Shown here: piece by piece, positions 44,074 through 51,761 of the stretch
How positions within the stretch are numbered: position 1 is the stretch's first letter
How the letters are laid out: each line of letters starts with the position of its first letter
DNA from: Pseudomonas sp.
Lineage (GTDB): Bacteria; Pseudomonadota; Gammaproteobacteria; Pseudomonadales; Pseudomonadaceae
Assembly (NCBI RefSeq): GCF_002796985.1
Contig: NZ_PEKX01000020.1
Location: forward strand, 37,195 to 101,194
Reading direction: 5' to 3'
Length of the DNA stretch: 64,000 nucleotides
Made by a program: the position numbers and the translations under genes
Notes under the pieces: generated by a model
The model's database searches: none
What the model was told of the DNA's origin: nothing
Seen by the model: the letters and a program-made list of their open reading frames with translations, nothing else

Positions 44074-44580
44074 ATGCTCATCCGCGACGCCAGCCCAGCC
44101 GACCTCGGCAGTCTGCGCGACATCTACAACGACGCCGTGCTCAACACCACCGCCATCTGGAACGAGGTCGCCATCGACCTGGAGAACCGCCGCGCCTGGC
44201 TGGAAATGCGCGCGCAGCAAGGCTTCCCGGTACTGGTGGCCGAAGACGGCGGCGAAGTGGTGGGCTACGCCAGCTACGGCCCGTGGCGCGCCTTCGACGG
44301 CTTCCGCGAGACGGTCGAACACTCGGTCTACGTGCGTGCCGACCAGCGCGGCAAAGGCCTCGGCCCGCTGCTGATGCAAGCACTGATCGAGCGCGCCCGC
44401 GCCCAGGGCCTGCACGTGATGGTCGCGGCCATTGAGAGCGGCAACACCGCGTCGATTCGCCTGCACGAGCGCCTGGGCTTCGTCACCAGCGGGCAGCTGC
44501 CGCAGGTGGGCCAGAAGTTCGGCCGCTGGCTCGACCTGACCTTCATGCAACTGATCCTCGACCCACGGAGCTCCCCATGA
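44074..44580 (+). CDS. Methionine sulfoximine/phosphinothricin-type N-acetyltransferase
   Basis: 168 residues, GNAT of the phosphinothricin acetyltransferase (Pat) group. It closely resembles the P. aeruginosa PA4866 protein as I remember it, which acetylates methionine sulfoximine and methionine sulfone (for example IYNDAVLNTTAIWNE, the CoA loop YVRADQRGKGLGPLLMQALI, GQKFGRWLDLTFMQL). These are glutamine synthetase inhibitors, so the enzyme may protect nitrogen assimilation. AAGGA precedes ATG 44074. It overlaps ureB by ATGA and is embedded in the urease operon. Confidence 0.9.
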   Translation: MLIRDASPADLGSLRDIYNDAVLNTTAIWNEVAIDLENRRAWLEMRAQQGFPVLVAEDGGEVVGYASYGPWRAFDGFRETVEHSVYVRADQRGKGLGPLLMQALIERARAQGLHVMVAAIESGNTASIRLHERLGFVTSGQLPQVGQKFGRWLDLTFMQLILDPRSSP

Positions 44581-44882
44581 TCCCTGGCGAATACGACATC
44601 CAGCCCGGCGAGATCGAACTCAACGCCGGCCGCCGCACGCACGGCCTGACGGTGGCCAACAGCGGCGACCGGCCAATCCAGGTCGGCTCGCACTACCACT
44701 TCTACGAGACCAACGACGCGCTGCTGTTCGACCGCGACGCGGCGCGCGGCATGCGCCTGAACATCCCGGCGGGCACCGCCGTGCGCTTCGAGCCGGGGCA
44801 GAGCCGCGAGGTGGAGCTGGTGGAGTTGGCCGGCGAGCGCAAGGTGTATGGATTTGCCGGGCGGGTGATGGGCAGCCTCTGA
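44577..44882 (+). CDS. ureB: Urease beta subunit
   Basis: 101 residues. PGEYDIQPGEIELNAGRRTH and VANSGDRPIQVGSHYHFYET are hallmark segments of the beta subunit, and it ends in VYGFAGRVMGSL. The ATG overlaps the stop of the acetyltransferase gene by four bases; ureC follows after 32 bases. Confidence 0.97.
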   Translation: MIPGEYDIQPGEIELNAGRRTHGLTVANSGDRPIQVGSHYHFYETNDALLFDRDAARGMRLNIPAGTAVRFEPGQSREVELVELAGERKVYGFAGRVMGSL

Positions 44883-44914
44883 GCGCCCGCAGGAAAACAG
44901 CCAAGGAGCGCTGG

Positions 44915-46615
44915 ATGAAAATCAGCAGACAAGCCTACGCCGACATGTTCGGCCCCACCGTCGGCGACCGCGTGCGCCTGGCCGATACCGACCTGTGGAT
45001 CGAGGTGGAGAAGGATTTCACCACCTACGGCGAAGAAGTGAAATTCGGCGGCGGCAAGGTCATCCGCGACGGCATGGGCCAGAGCCAGCGGTGCGCCGCG
45101 CAGGTCGTCGACACGGTGATCACCAACGCGCTGATCCTCGACCACTGGGGCATCGTCAAGGCCGACGTCGGCCTCAAGCACGGGCGCATCGCCGCCATCG
45201 GCAAGGCCGGCAACCCGGACATCCAGCCCGGCGTGACCATCGCCCTGGGCGCCAGCACCGAAGTGATCGCCGGCGAAGGCATGATCCTCACCGCCGGCGG
45301 CATCGACACGCACATCCATTTCATCTGCCCACAGCAGATCGAAGAAGCACTGATGAGCGGGGTGACCACCATGATCGGTGGCGGCACCGGGCCGGCCACC
45401 GGCACCAACGCCACCACCTGCACCTCCGGCCCGTGGCACATGGCGCGCATGCTCCAGGCCGCCGATGCCTTCCCGATGAACATCGGCTTCACCGGCAAGG
45501 GCAACGCCAGCCTGCCGCTGCCACTGGAAGAACAGGTGCGCGCCGGCGCCATCGGCCTGAAGCTGCACGAGGACTGGGGCACGACTCCGGCAGCCATCGA
45601 CAACTGCCTGTCGGTGGCCGACCGCCTCGATGTGCAGGTGGCGATCCACACCGACACCCTCAACGAATCCGGCTTCGTCGAAACCACCCTGGCCGCGTTC
45701 AAGGGCCGCACCATCCACACCTACCACACCGAGGGCGCCGGTGGCGGCCACGCGCCGGACATCATCAAGGCCTGCGGCTTCGCCAACGTGCTGCCCAGCT
45801 CGACCAACCCGGCCCGGCCGTTCACCCGCAACACCATCGACGAGCACCTGGACATGCTCATGGTCTGCCACCACCTGGACCCGAGCATCGCCGAAGACGT
45901 CGCCTTCGCCGAGTCGCGCATCCGCCGCGAAACCATCGCCGCCGAGGACATCCTTCATGACCTCGGCGCCTTCAGCATGATCAGCTCCGACAGCCAGGCC
46001 ATGGGCCGCGTCGGCGAAGTCATCACGCGCACCTGGCAGACCGCCGACAAGATGAAGAAGCAGCGCGGCGCGCTGGACGGAGACGGCGCGCGCAACGACA
46101 ACTTCCGCGCCAAGCGCTACATCGCCAAGTACACCATCAACCCGGCGATCACCCACGGCGTAGCCCATGAAGTGGGCAGCATCGAAGTGGGAAAACTGGC
46201 CGACCTGGTGCTCTGGCGCCCGGCCTTCTTCGGCGTGAAGCCAAGCCTGATCCTCAAGGGCGGCGCCATTGCCGCGAGCCTGATGGGCGACGCCAACGCG
46301 TCGATCCCGACGCCGCAGCCGGTGCACTACCGGCCGATGTTCGCAAGCTACGGTGGCAGCCGCCATGCCACCTGCCTGACCTTCCTCAGCCAGGCCGCGT
46401 TCGACCTTGGCGTGCACCACGAACTGGGCCTGCGCAAGGCCATCGGCGTGGTAAAGGGGTGCCGCAACGTGCAGAAGACCGACCTGATCCACAACGCCTA
46501 CCTGCCGCACATCGAAGTCGATGCGCAGAACTACCAGGTGCGCGCGGATGGGCAATTGCTGTGGTGCGAACCGGCGGACGTGCTGCCGATGGCGCAGCGC
46601 TATTTCCTCTTCTGA
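44915..46615 (+). CDS. ureC: Urease alpha subunit
   Basis: 566 residues, the catalytic subunit. Nickel ligands His133 and His135 (GIDTHIHF), carbamylated Lys216 (AIGLKLHEDWG), His245 (AIHTDTLNESG) and His271 (TYHTEGAGGGHAPD) are present, and the flap Cys318-His319 lies in MVCHHLDPS. It hydrolyses urea to ammonia and carbamate. AAGGAG precedes the ATG. All key residues are intact, so the enzyme should be active once assembled by UreDEFG. Confidence 0.98.
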   Translation: MKISRQAYADMFGPTVGDRVRLADTDLWIEVEKDFTTYGEEVKFGGGKVIRDGMGQSQRCAAQVVDTVITNALILDHWGIVKADVGLKHGRIAAIGKAGNPDIQPGVTIALGASTEVIAGEGMILTAGGIDTHIHFICPQQIEEALMSGVTTMIGGGTGPATGTNATTCTSGPWHMARMLQAADAFPMNIGFTGKGNASLPLPLEEQVRAGAIGLKLHEDWGTTPAAIDNCLSVADRLDVQVAIHTDTLNESGFVETTLAAFKGRTIHTYHTEGAGGGHAPDIIKACGFANVLPSSTNPARPFTRNTIDEHLDMLMVCHHLDPSIAEDVAFAESRIRRETIAAEDILHDLGAFSMISSDSQAMGRVGEVITRTWQTADKMKKQRGALDGDGARNDNFRAKRYIAKYTINPAITHGVAHEVGSIEVGKLADLVLWRPAFFGVKPSLILKGGAIAASLMGDANASIPTPQPVHYRPMFASYGGSRHATCLTFLSQAAFDLGVHHELGLRKAIGVVKGCRNVQKTDLIHNAYLPHIEVDAQNYQVRADGQLLWCEPADVLPMAQRYFLF

Positions 46616-46744
46616 AGAACGCCTGACCTGAAGAGCGCCCACTCCGAGGCGCGACGCATTGCCAGCTTCCGTTGTGGCGCAATGATGGCTACCCTGCGCT
46701 CCCCCTGGGAAAGGGTCCCGGGGGTTGTATCTCAGGAGAGTCAT

Positions 46745-47071
46745 GTGAAGTTCACCCGTATCGCCGCCACCCTGCTGGCCACTGCCATCATCGCCGGCTG
46801 CACCGGCACCCCGATGAAGACCCAGACCTACAGCCCCGAGCAGTACACCGTGATCGGTCACAGCGAAGGCAAGGCCACCGGGATCATGCTGCTGGGCTTC
46901 ATCCCGATCCAGCAGAACAACCGCTTCGTCCGCGCGCAGAATGCCGCGATCAAGGCCAAGGGCGGTGATGCACTGGTCAACACCCAGGTACAGGAAAAAT
47001 GGTTCTGGGCCTGGGTCCTGAACGGCTACACCACCACCGTTTCCGGTGACGTGATCAAGCTGAACAAGTAA
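46745..47071 (+). CDS. Small lipoprotein
   Basis: 108 residues from a GTG at 46745 with AGGAG six bases upstream. A lipoprotein signal peptide ends in IIAGC (Cys19). The mature part is short, with IGHSEGKATGIMLLGFIPIQ and ends in a beta-rich region (WFWAWVLNGYTTTVSGDVIK). I do not recognise a characterised family; similar small proteins are annotated as hypothetical lipoproteins in Pseudomonas. A strong terminator follows. Confidence 0.78.
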   Translation: MKFTRIAATLLATAIIAGCTGTPMKTQTYSPEQYTVIGHSEGKATGIMLLGFIPIQQNNRFVRAQNAAIKAKGGDALVNTQVQEKWFWAWVLNGYTTTVSGDVIKLNK

Positions 47072-47166
47072 GGCCCACCGTGCTTTCTGGAGCGGCGCAC
47101 AAGGCCCGGCTCCTGCACCGCGCCGCTGGCTATGCCCGCAGCTCGACCCGCACAGAAAGCACAATC

Positions 47167-47194
47167 GAAAACGGCGCCCCAGGGCGCCGTTTTC
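47167..47194. terminator. Bidirectional terminator
   Basis: GAAAACGGCGCCC and GGGCGCCGTTTTC form a 13-bp perfect stem with a T-run on each strand, between the lipoprotein gene and the convergent DksA-like gene. Confidence 0.88.
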
Positions 47195-47212
47195 AGGTCA
47201 GGTGCAAGCGCT

Positions 47213-47479
47213 TCAGCGCAGCTGGCTGTCCTTGCTGCCACGCCGGTTGTAGCCCGCATAGGCCGCCTGCTCCTTGTCATGCTCGGTCTGGCAGTTCACG
47301 CACAGACGCACGCCGGGAATGGCCTTGCGCCGCGCTTCGGGAATCGCTGCGTCACACTCCTCGCAATGGATCAGGCTCTCGCCCTTGGGCATCTGGTTGC
47401 GCGCCCGAGCGATAGCGTCCTCGATGGTGCTGTCGATCTGTTCCTGAACCGCCCCATCGTTTGCCCAGCCGCTGGCCAT
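47213..47479 (-). CDS. DksA/TraR-type zinc-finger protein (YbiI-like)
   Basis: 88 residues. A short N-terminal helix precedes a C4 zinc finger, IHCEECDAAIPEARRKAIPG then VRLCVNCQTEHD, as in DksA/TraR C-terminal domains; it lacks the long coiled coil of true DksA, fitting the YbiI group. The function is unknown; a role near RNA polymerase is possible by family. The ATG at 47479 follows GGGAGG at five bases, so the longer reading frame to 47542 is not used. Confidence 0.88.
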   Translation of the reverse strand: MASGWANDGAVQEQIDSTIEDAIARARNQMPKGESLIHCEECDAAIPEARRKAIPGVRLCVNCQTEHDKEQAAYAGYNRRGSKDSQLR

Positions 47480-47516
47480 GGCGACCTCCCGTGAATGATT
47501 CGCTTGTCCTGAAGAT

Positions 47517-47794
47517 ATGCAGGGCCCTGGCGGCGATTGCAAGGGCGATGGCGCGGGAGGCGACGAGTGCGTCCTGGCGCGGCTGGAGGCACGGCGAGCC
47601 AGTGGGCGCTTGCTGGGGAAGGAAAACGGGGGGATGCGACGCTGACCGGCGAACGCCTGGCGGCGCTACCCGCCGGCGCCAGCCGGGACTCCCTGCTCTC
47701 GCGCTGGAGCTACCTGCGCAAGGCGGAGAAACCCGAAGGCACTCTGTTCAATGCCCAGGTCGAATACCTGCTGGCACATCTGCCGCATAGCTGA
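47517..47794 (+). pseudogene. Probable small gene with a frameshift in a G-run
   Basis: From ATG 47517 one frame reads through DECVLARLEARRASGRLLGK and stops near 47647. A second frame begins to look protein-like after 47633: DATLTGERLAALPAGASRD, then SRWSYLRKAEKPEGTLFN and VEYLLAHLPHS. Adding one G to the six-G run at 47628-47633 would join them into one protein of about 92 residues. So the gene is either broken, or the run is mis-sequenced. The family is not recognised. The start is uncertain. Confidence 0.4.
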
Positions 47795-47824
47795 GCGGCA
47801 CAGGACAGAACAGAACAGGCGGTC

Positions 47825-48688
47825 CTACTCTTTGACTTCCATGTATTCGCGCGCCCAGATCTGATACTCCTCGGGCAGCGTGTACTTCTTCGCCAGCTCC
47901 GAAGCGGTCAGGTCGGAAGCATGCACGCCGCGCTGCTCGCGCAGGCAGTCATAGGTGGCCTTGATCGCGGCGAAGTAAGCGGCATGACCATCAACCACGA
48001 TGCGTACGCCCAGCTCGGCCAGGCGCACGTCGTCGCGCAGTTCGGGGTTGCCATAGGACACCAGCATCAGCGGCACGGACAGGTGGCGCGAGATGACTTC
48101 CAGGTGGTCGAAGTCGCGGATGCCGACCATGCAGATACCGTCGGCGCCGGCGGCCTGGTAAGCCAGGGTGCGGCGGATCACGTCGTCCACTTCCAGCACT
48201 TCGGCGTTGGTGCGGGCGATGATCGCCATTTCCGCGTCGATGCGCGCTTCCAGCGCCGCGCGGATCTTGCCGACGCCTTCCTCGACCGGGATCAGGTCGG
48301 TGGACTTGCGGCCGAACTGCGCCGGCAGCAGGGTGTCCTCGATGGTCAGCGCGGCCACGCCGGCACGCTCCAGCTCGACGATGGTGCGCATGGTATTCAG
48401 CGCATTGCCGTAGCCGTGGTCGGCGTCGGCGATCACCGGCAGACGGGCGACGCGGCCGATGCGGGTGGCCTGCTCGACGAATTCGCTCAGGGTGATCAGC
48501 GCGAAATCTGGTGCCGCCAAAACTTGTAGTGAAGCTACAGAACCGCCCAGGATACCCACTTCGAAGCCCAGATCGCCGGCAATGCGCGCCGACATGGGAT
48601 CGAACACCGACGCGGTGTGATAGCAGGCTGAAGAATTCAGTAAGGCGCGGAAATCCTTGCGCAATTCGTGGAAGGAGGCTCTGTGCAT
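47825..48688 (-). CDS. Oxaloacetate decarboxylase, isocitrate-lyase superfamily
   Basis: 287 residues. Phosphoenolpyruvate mutase/isocitrate lyase barrel; VIADADHGYGNALNTMRTIV holds the metal-binding acidic residues and AALTIEDTLLPAQFGRK the active-site loop. The closest relative I know is P. aeruginosa PA4872, shown to decarboxylate oxaloacetate to pyruvate. The lyase-type catalytic Cys loop is absent. The start MHRASFHELRKDF was chosen by similarity. An anomalous cluster of A/T-ending codons at about 48508-48548 overlaps a palindrome (see 48525-48539). Confidence 0.9.
   Translation of the reverse strand: MHRASFHELRKDFRALLNSSACYHTASVFDPMSARIAGDLGFEVGILGGSVASLQVLAAPDFALITLSEFVEQATRIGRVARLPVIADADHGYGNALNTMRTIVELERAGVAALTIEDTLLPAQFGRKSTDLIPVEEGVGKIRAALEARIDAEMAIIARTNAEVLEVDDVIRRTLAYQAAGADGICMVGIRDFDHLEVISRHLSVPLMLVSYGNPELRDDVRLAELGVRIVVDGHAAYFAAIKATYDCLREQRGVHASDLTASELAKKYTLPEEYQIWAREYMEVKE
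48525..48539. promoter_or_regulatory. Palindrome inside the oxaloacetate decarboxylase gene
   Basis: TGTAG-TGAAG-CTACA has the same arms as the two palindromes upstream of the gene. The surrounding codons (GGT TCT GTA GCT TCA CTA, then CAA GTT TTG GCG GCA CCA GAT) end mostly in A or T, unlike the rest of the gene, as if the DNA sequence itself is conserved. Confidence 0.6.
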
Positions 48689-48747
48689 GGCGGGATCCAA
48701 CTGCTTATACGGGGTGGGAAAACGGAAATCAGATAGTAGGAAACTCT

Positions 48748-48786
48748 TGTAGGAAAACTACAGGAACACAATGTAGCAAAACTACA
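48748..48786. promoter_or_regulatory. Two palindromic operators in the divergent intergenic region
   Basis: TGTAG-GAAAA-CTACA (48748-48762) and TGTAG-CAAAA-CTACA (48772-48786), centres 24 bases apart, lie 60-98 bases upstream of the decarboxylase start and in front of the divergent Hsp70-like gene. A weaker AGTAGGAAACT lies at 48735-48745. They probably bind a dimeric regulator, not identified here. Confidence 0.65.
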
Positions 48787-48896
48787 AGCTACTCCCCAAG
48801 CCCTCTTTGCCACCATCGCTTCCCGACGGATACCCTGATTTTCCCAAAGCGCTCGCGTACACTGCGCGGCCGTTTTTTCTCCGGACACTGCGCACC

Positions 48897-50162
48897 ATGT
48901 TCCCGACCACTGCGGCCCGCGCCCTGGGCATCGACTTCGGCACCTCCAACTCCACCGTCGGCTGGTGGCGCCCGGACGCCGAACCGCTGATCGCCCTGGA
49001 AGACGACAAGATCACCCTGCCCTCGGTGATCTTCTTCAACGTCGAGGAACGCCGTCCGGTGTACGGCCGCCTGGCCCTGCACGAATACCTGGAAGGCTAC
49101 GAAGGCCGCCTGATGCGCTCGCTGAAAAGCCTGCTGGGCTCCTCGCTGCTGAAGAGCGAAACCACCGTGCTGGGCAGCGCCATGCCGTTCAAGGACCTGC
49201 TCGGCCTGTTCATCGGCGAGCTGAAGAAGCGTGCCGAAGGTGTCGCCGAGCGCGAGTTCGATTCCGTGGTGCTGGGCCGCCCGGTGTTCTTCGTCGACGA
49301 CGACCCCAAGGCCGACCAGGAAGCCCAGGACACCCTGGTAGCCGTGGCGCACAAGCTCGGCTTCAAGGACGTCTCCTTCCAGTACGAGCCCCTCGCCGCA
49401 GCCTTCGACTACGAACGCGGCATCCAGCGTGAAGAGCTGGTGCTGATCGTCGACATCGGCGGCGGTACCTCGGACTTCTCGCTGGTGCGCCTGTCACCCG
49501 AGCGCCGCGAAGTGGCCGACCGCCAGGGCGACATCCTCGCCACTGGCGGCGTGCATATCGGCGGTACCGACTTCGACAAGCAGCTGAGCATCCAGGGCGT
49601 GATGCCGCTGTTCGGCTACGGAAGCAAGATGAAGAGCGACGCCTTCATGCCGACCAGCTACCACCTCAACCTCGCCACCTGGCACACCATCAACGCGGTG
49701 TACGCGCAGAAGTCCCAGCTGGCGCTGCAGAACATGCGCTACGACATCGTCGACGCCACCGGCATCGATCGCCTGTTCAAGCTCATCGAGCAGCGCGCCG
49801 GCCACTGGCTGGCGATGCAGGTGGAAGCGAGCAAGATCGAGCTGTCCGACAGCGAGCGCCGCGACATCGACCTGACGCGCGTCCAGCCGGGCCTGGTCGC
49901 CGAGCTGAGCCGCGAGCTGTTCGAGGGCGCCATCGGCCCGCTGCTCGAGCGCGTGCGCGGCAGCATCAGCGAGCTGCTGAACTCCGCTGACGTGGATCCG
50001 TCGCGGGTCGACAGTGTGTTCTTCACCGGTGGCTCCTCCGGCGTGCCGGCGCTGCGCCAGAGCGTGGCGGCCATGCTGCCCAACGCCCGCCACGTCGACG
50101 GCGACCGCTTCGGCGGCATCGGCAGCGGCCTGGCCATCGAAGCGATGAAGCGCTACGGCTGA
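48897..50162 (+). CDS. Hsp70-like ATPase (YegD family)
   Basis: 421 residues. Actin-like ATPase domain only: phosphate 1 loop LGIDFGTSNSTVGWW, phosphate 2 VLIVDIGGGTSDFSLVRL and the adenosine loop VFFTGGSSGVPALRQ. The C-terminal substrate-binding domain of DnaK is missing, as in YegD. Family function is unclear; a specialised chaperone or regulatory ATPase is likely. It is divergent from the oxaloacetate decarboxylase gene with palindromic operators between. Confidence 0.9.
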   Translation: MFPTTAARALGIDFGTSNSTVGWWRPDAEPLIALEDDKITLPSVIFFNVEERRPVYGRLALHEYLEGYEGRLMRSLKSLLGSSLLKSETTVLGSAMPFKDLLGLFIGELKKRAEGVAEREFDSVVLGRPVFFVDDDPKADQEAQDTLVAVAHKLGFKDVSFQYEPLAAAFDYERGIQREELVLIVDIGGGTSDFSLVRLSPERREVADRQGDILATGGVHIGGTDFDKQLSIQGVMPLFGYGSKMKSDAFMPTSYHLNLATWHTINAVYAQKSQLALQNMRYDIVDATGIDRLFKLIEQRAGHWLAMQVEASKIELSDSERRDIDLTRVQPGLVAELSRELFEGAIGPLLERVRGSISELLNSADVDPSRVDSVFFTGGSSGVPALRQSVAAMLPNARHVDGDRFGGIGSGLAIEAMKRYG

Positions 50163-50232
50163 GCGACCGCTCACTGACGAAGAGGCCGCCATGCGCTAGT
50201 GTGGCGGTATCCCCTTTCGTCCGGAGCCCGCC

Positions 50233-50451
50233 ATGCGCCCCTTCCAACTGAGCAGCCTGCTACTCCTCTGCGCGGCGCTTTCCGCCTGCGGCCTGGGCGA
50301 AACCGCCGCCACCGCGGCCACCACCGCCAACCTGCAAGCCCAGCAGGCACAACAGGCGCAGCAACAGATGCAACAGATCAAGCAGCAGGTCGACGCGGCC
50401 AACGTGCAGGGCCAACAGCGCCTGGATGATGCGCTGAAGGCCAACGAGTAA
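50233..50451 (+). CDS. Small Gln/Ala-rich lipoprotein
   Basis: 72 residues. A lipoprotein signal ends in LSAC (Cys19). The mature part is Ala/Thr then a Gln-rich helix (QQAQQAQQQMQQIKQQV), likely a coiled coil at the cell envelope. GTCCGGAG lies before the ATG. The family is not characterised; it lies between the Hsp70-like gene and osmE. Confidence 0.75.
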   Translation: MRPFQLSSLLLLCAALSACGLGETAATAATTANLQAQQAQQAQQQMQQIKQQVDAANVQGQQRLDDALKANE

Positions 50452-50547
50452 CCGCGGCAGCCATCACAACACACCGATTTCTTGAACGTCGACGCGCTCG
50501 GGTGGCCCAAACTTGAGCGAGTGAGTTGCTCAACCAAGGAGAACACC

Positions 50548-50892
50548 ATGTACAAGCGATCACTGCTGGCACTCTTGGTACTGGCCTCGGTGGCGGGCTG
50601 CGCTTCCACCAAGGTGCAGAACCCGGTCAACTACATCACCTTCCGCGACCAGCCACTGGTGCGCAACGTCGAGAAGGGGATGAGCCAGGAAGAAGTCCTG
50701 AAGATCGGCGGCACGCCGTCGTCGACCCAGAAGCGCCTGATGAAGCCGGGCAGCTGCAACAGTTACATCCTCAGCAAGGACGGGCAGCAACAGCCCTTCT
50801 ACGTGAGCTTCGACAGCAGCGGCAAGGTCGACGGCTCGGGCTTCATGACCTGTTCCGAGCTGGATCGCCACGAGCGCGACGAGCAGCCGTGA
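50548..50892 (+). CDS. osmE: Osmotically inducible lipoprotein OsmE
   Basis: 114 residues. Lipoprotein signal ending in VAGC (Cys18), then a SmpA/OmlA-like domain: VEKGMSQEEVLKIGGTPSST is the typical helix-turn motif of this fold. OsmE is an outer-membrane-associated lipoprotein induced by osmotic stress. AAGGAG precedes the ATG 50548. TTGAGC (50513-50518) and GCTCAA (50528-50533) form an inverted repeat just before the ribosome site. The terminator at 50914 follows. Confidence 0.88.
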   Translation: MYKRSLLALLVLASVAGCASTKVQNPVNYITFRDQPLVRNVEKGMSQEEVLKIGGTPSSTQKRLMKPGSCNSYILSKDGQQQPFYVSFDSSGKVDGSGFMTCSELDRHERDEQP

Positions 50893-50913
50893 CGGCCCTC
50901 CAGTCGTGACGAC

Positions 50914-50941
50914 AAAGCCCTCGCCCGCCGGCGGGGGCTTT
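50914..50941 (+). terminator. Terminator after osmE
   Basis: AAAGCCC and GGGCTTT flank a GC-rich inner stem (CGCC/GGCG), 22 bases after the osmE stop. Confidence 0.82.
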
Positions 50942-51033
50942 CTCATTCGGCGCCACGCCACCGGCCTGCGCCGGGGTTGATCCCGGCGGGCGCGAGCGGT
51001 CTATCATCCCAGCAGCCACCTCAGGAGCCGACC

Positions 51034-51489
51034 ATGAAATACCGCATCATCGAACTGCCCGCCTTCCACGTGGTGGGCATGGACTACCGCGGCAGCGCGC
51101 CGGGCGACAGCATCGGCCAACTGTGGCAGCGCTTCCTGCCGCGCGAGCAGGAAATCGCAGCCAGCGCCAAGGACAAGACCGCCTATGGCGTCTGCACGCA
51201 GCTGCCAGCCGGTGAGTTCCACTACATCGCCGGCCTGCCGGTGGATGCCGGCGCTGCCGTGCCCGAAGGCATGCTGAGTTTCGAGGTGCCCGCGCAGAAG
51301 TACGCGGTGTTCACCCACATCGGCCCGGTCACCGCCATCGCCGACAGCTTCCAGGCCATCTATTCCAGCCTGCTGGCCCGGTATGGTCTGGAGCCGAAGA
51401 AAGGCGTGGACCTGGAGCGCTACACCGAGCGCTTCCTCGGCCCGCAGGACCCGGCGTCGGAAACCGATCTGTACGTGCCGATCTATTGA
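51034..51489 (+). CDS. GyrI-like/AraC effector-binding-domain protein
   Basis: 151 residues without a DNA-binding domain. MKYRIIELPAFHVVGMDYRG, the mid GEFHYIAGLPVD and the C-terminal ETDLYVPIY are typical of stand-alone GyrI-like (SHOCT/AraC-E-bind) domains, which bind small hydrophobic cations or hydrolyse some of them. TCAGGAG precedes the ATG. Its ligand is unknown. Confidence 0.85.
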   Translation: MKYRIIELPAFHVVGMDYRGSAPGDSIGQLWQRFLPREQEIAASAKDKTAYGVCTQLPAGEFHYIAGLPVDAGAAVPEGMLSFEVPAQKYAVFTHIGPVTAIADSFQAIYSSLLARYGLEPKKGVDLERYTERFLGPQDPASETDLYVPIY

Positions 51490-51496
51490 TCAGCCG

Positions 51497-51533
51497 GTAG
51501 GGCGCATAACGCCTAAGGCGTTATCCGCCTTAC
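51497..51533. repeat. Family D inverted repeat
   Basis: GTAGGGCGCATAACGCC faces GGCGTTATCCGCCTTAC with a short centre. Confidence 0.75.
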
Positions 51534-51612
51534 GCACTACACGAGCTGGAGGCGATTGCGGCGTTTGATTGAAGGGTGTCGCCTTTCACACAAGCGTCAG
51601 GAGAAACACGTC

Positions 51613-51694
51613 GTAGGATGGCGTGGAGCGAAGCGATACCCATCGATTCCGTGCACCGACAGCATGGGTATCGCTGCGCTCCACCACATCCTAC
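51613..51694. repeat. Inverted repeat, family C copy 2
   Basis: Almost identical over 82 bases to 1163-1244, including the non-arm centre (ATCGATTCCGTGCACCGACA against ATCGATCCCTGCACCGACA). Confidence 0.8.
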
Positions 51695-51761
51695 GTTGGA
51701 GGCCCGTCGGCGAGACCGGCGCTGGGGTAGACATAGAATCTCCTACAGACTCACCCACCTT

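Noticed and set aside
44702..47164. 820-codon open frame opposite ureB-ureC
   Set aside because: Antisense shadow of urease genes; no recognisable domain, biased low-complexity protein.
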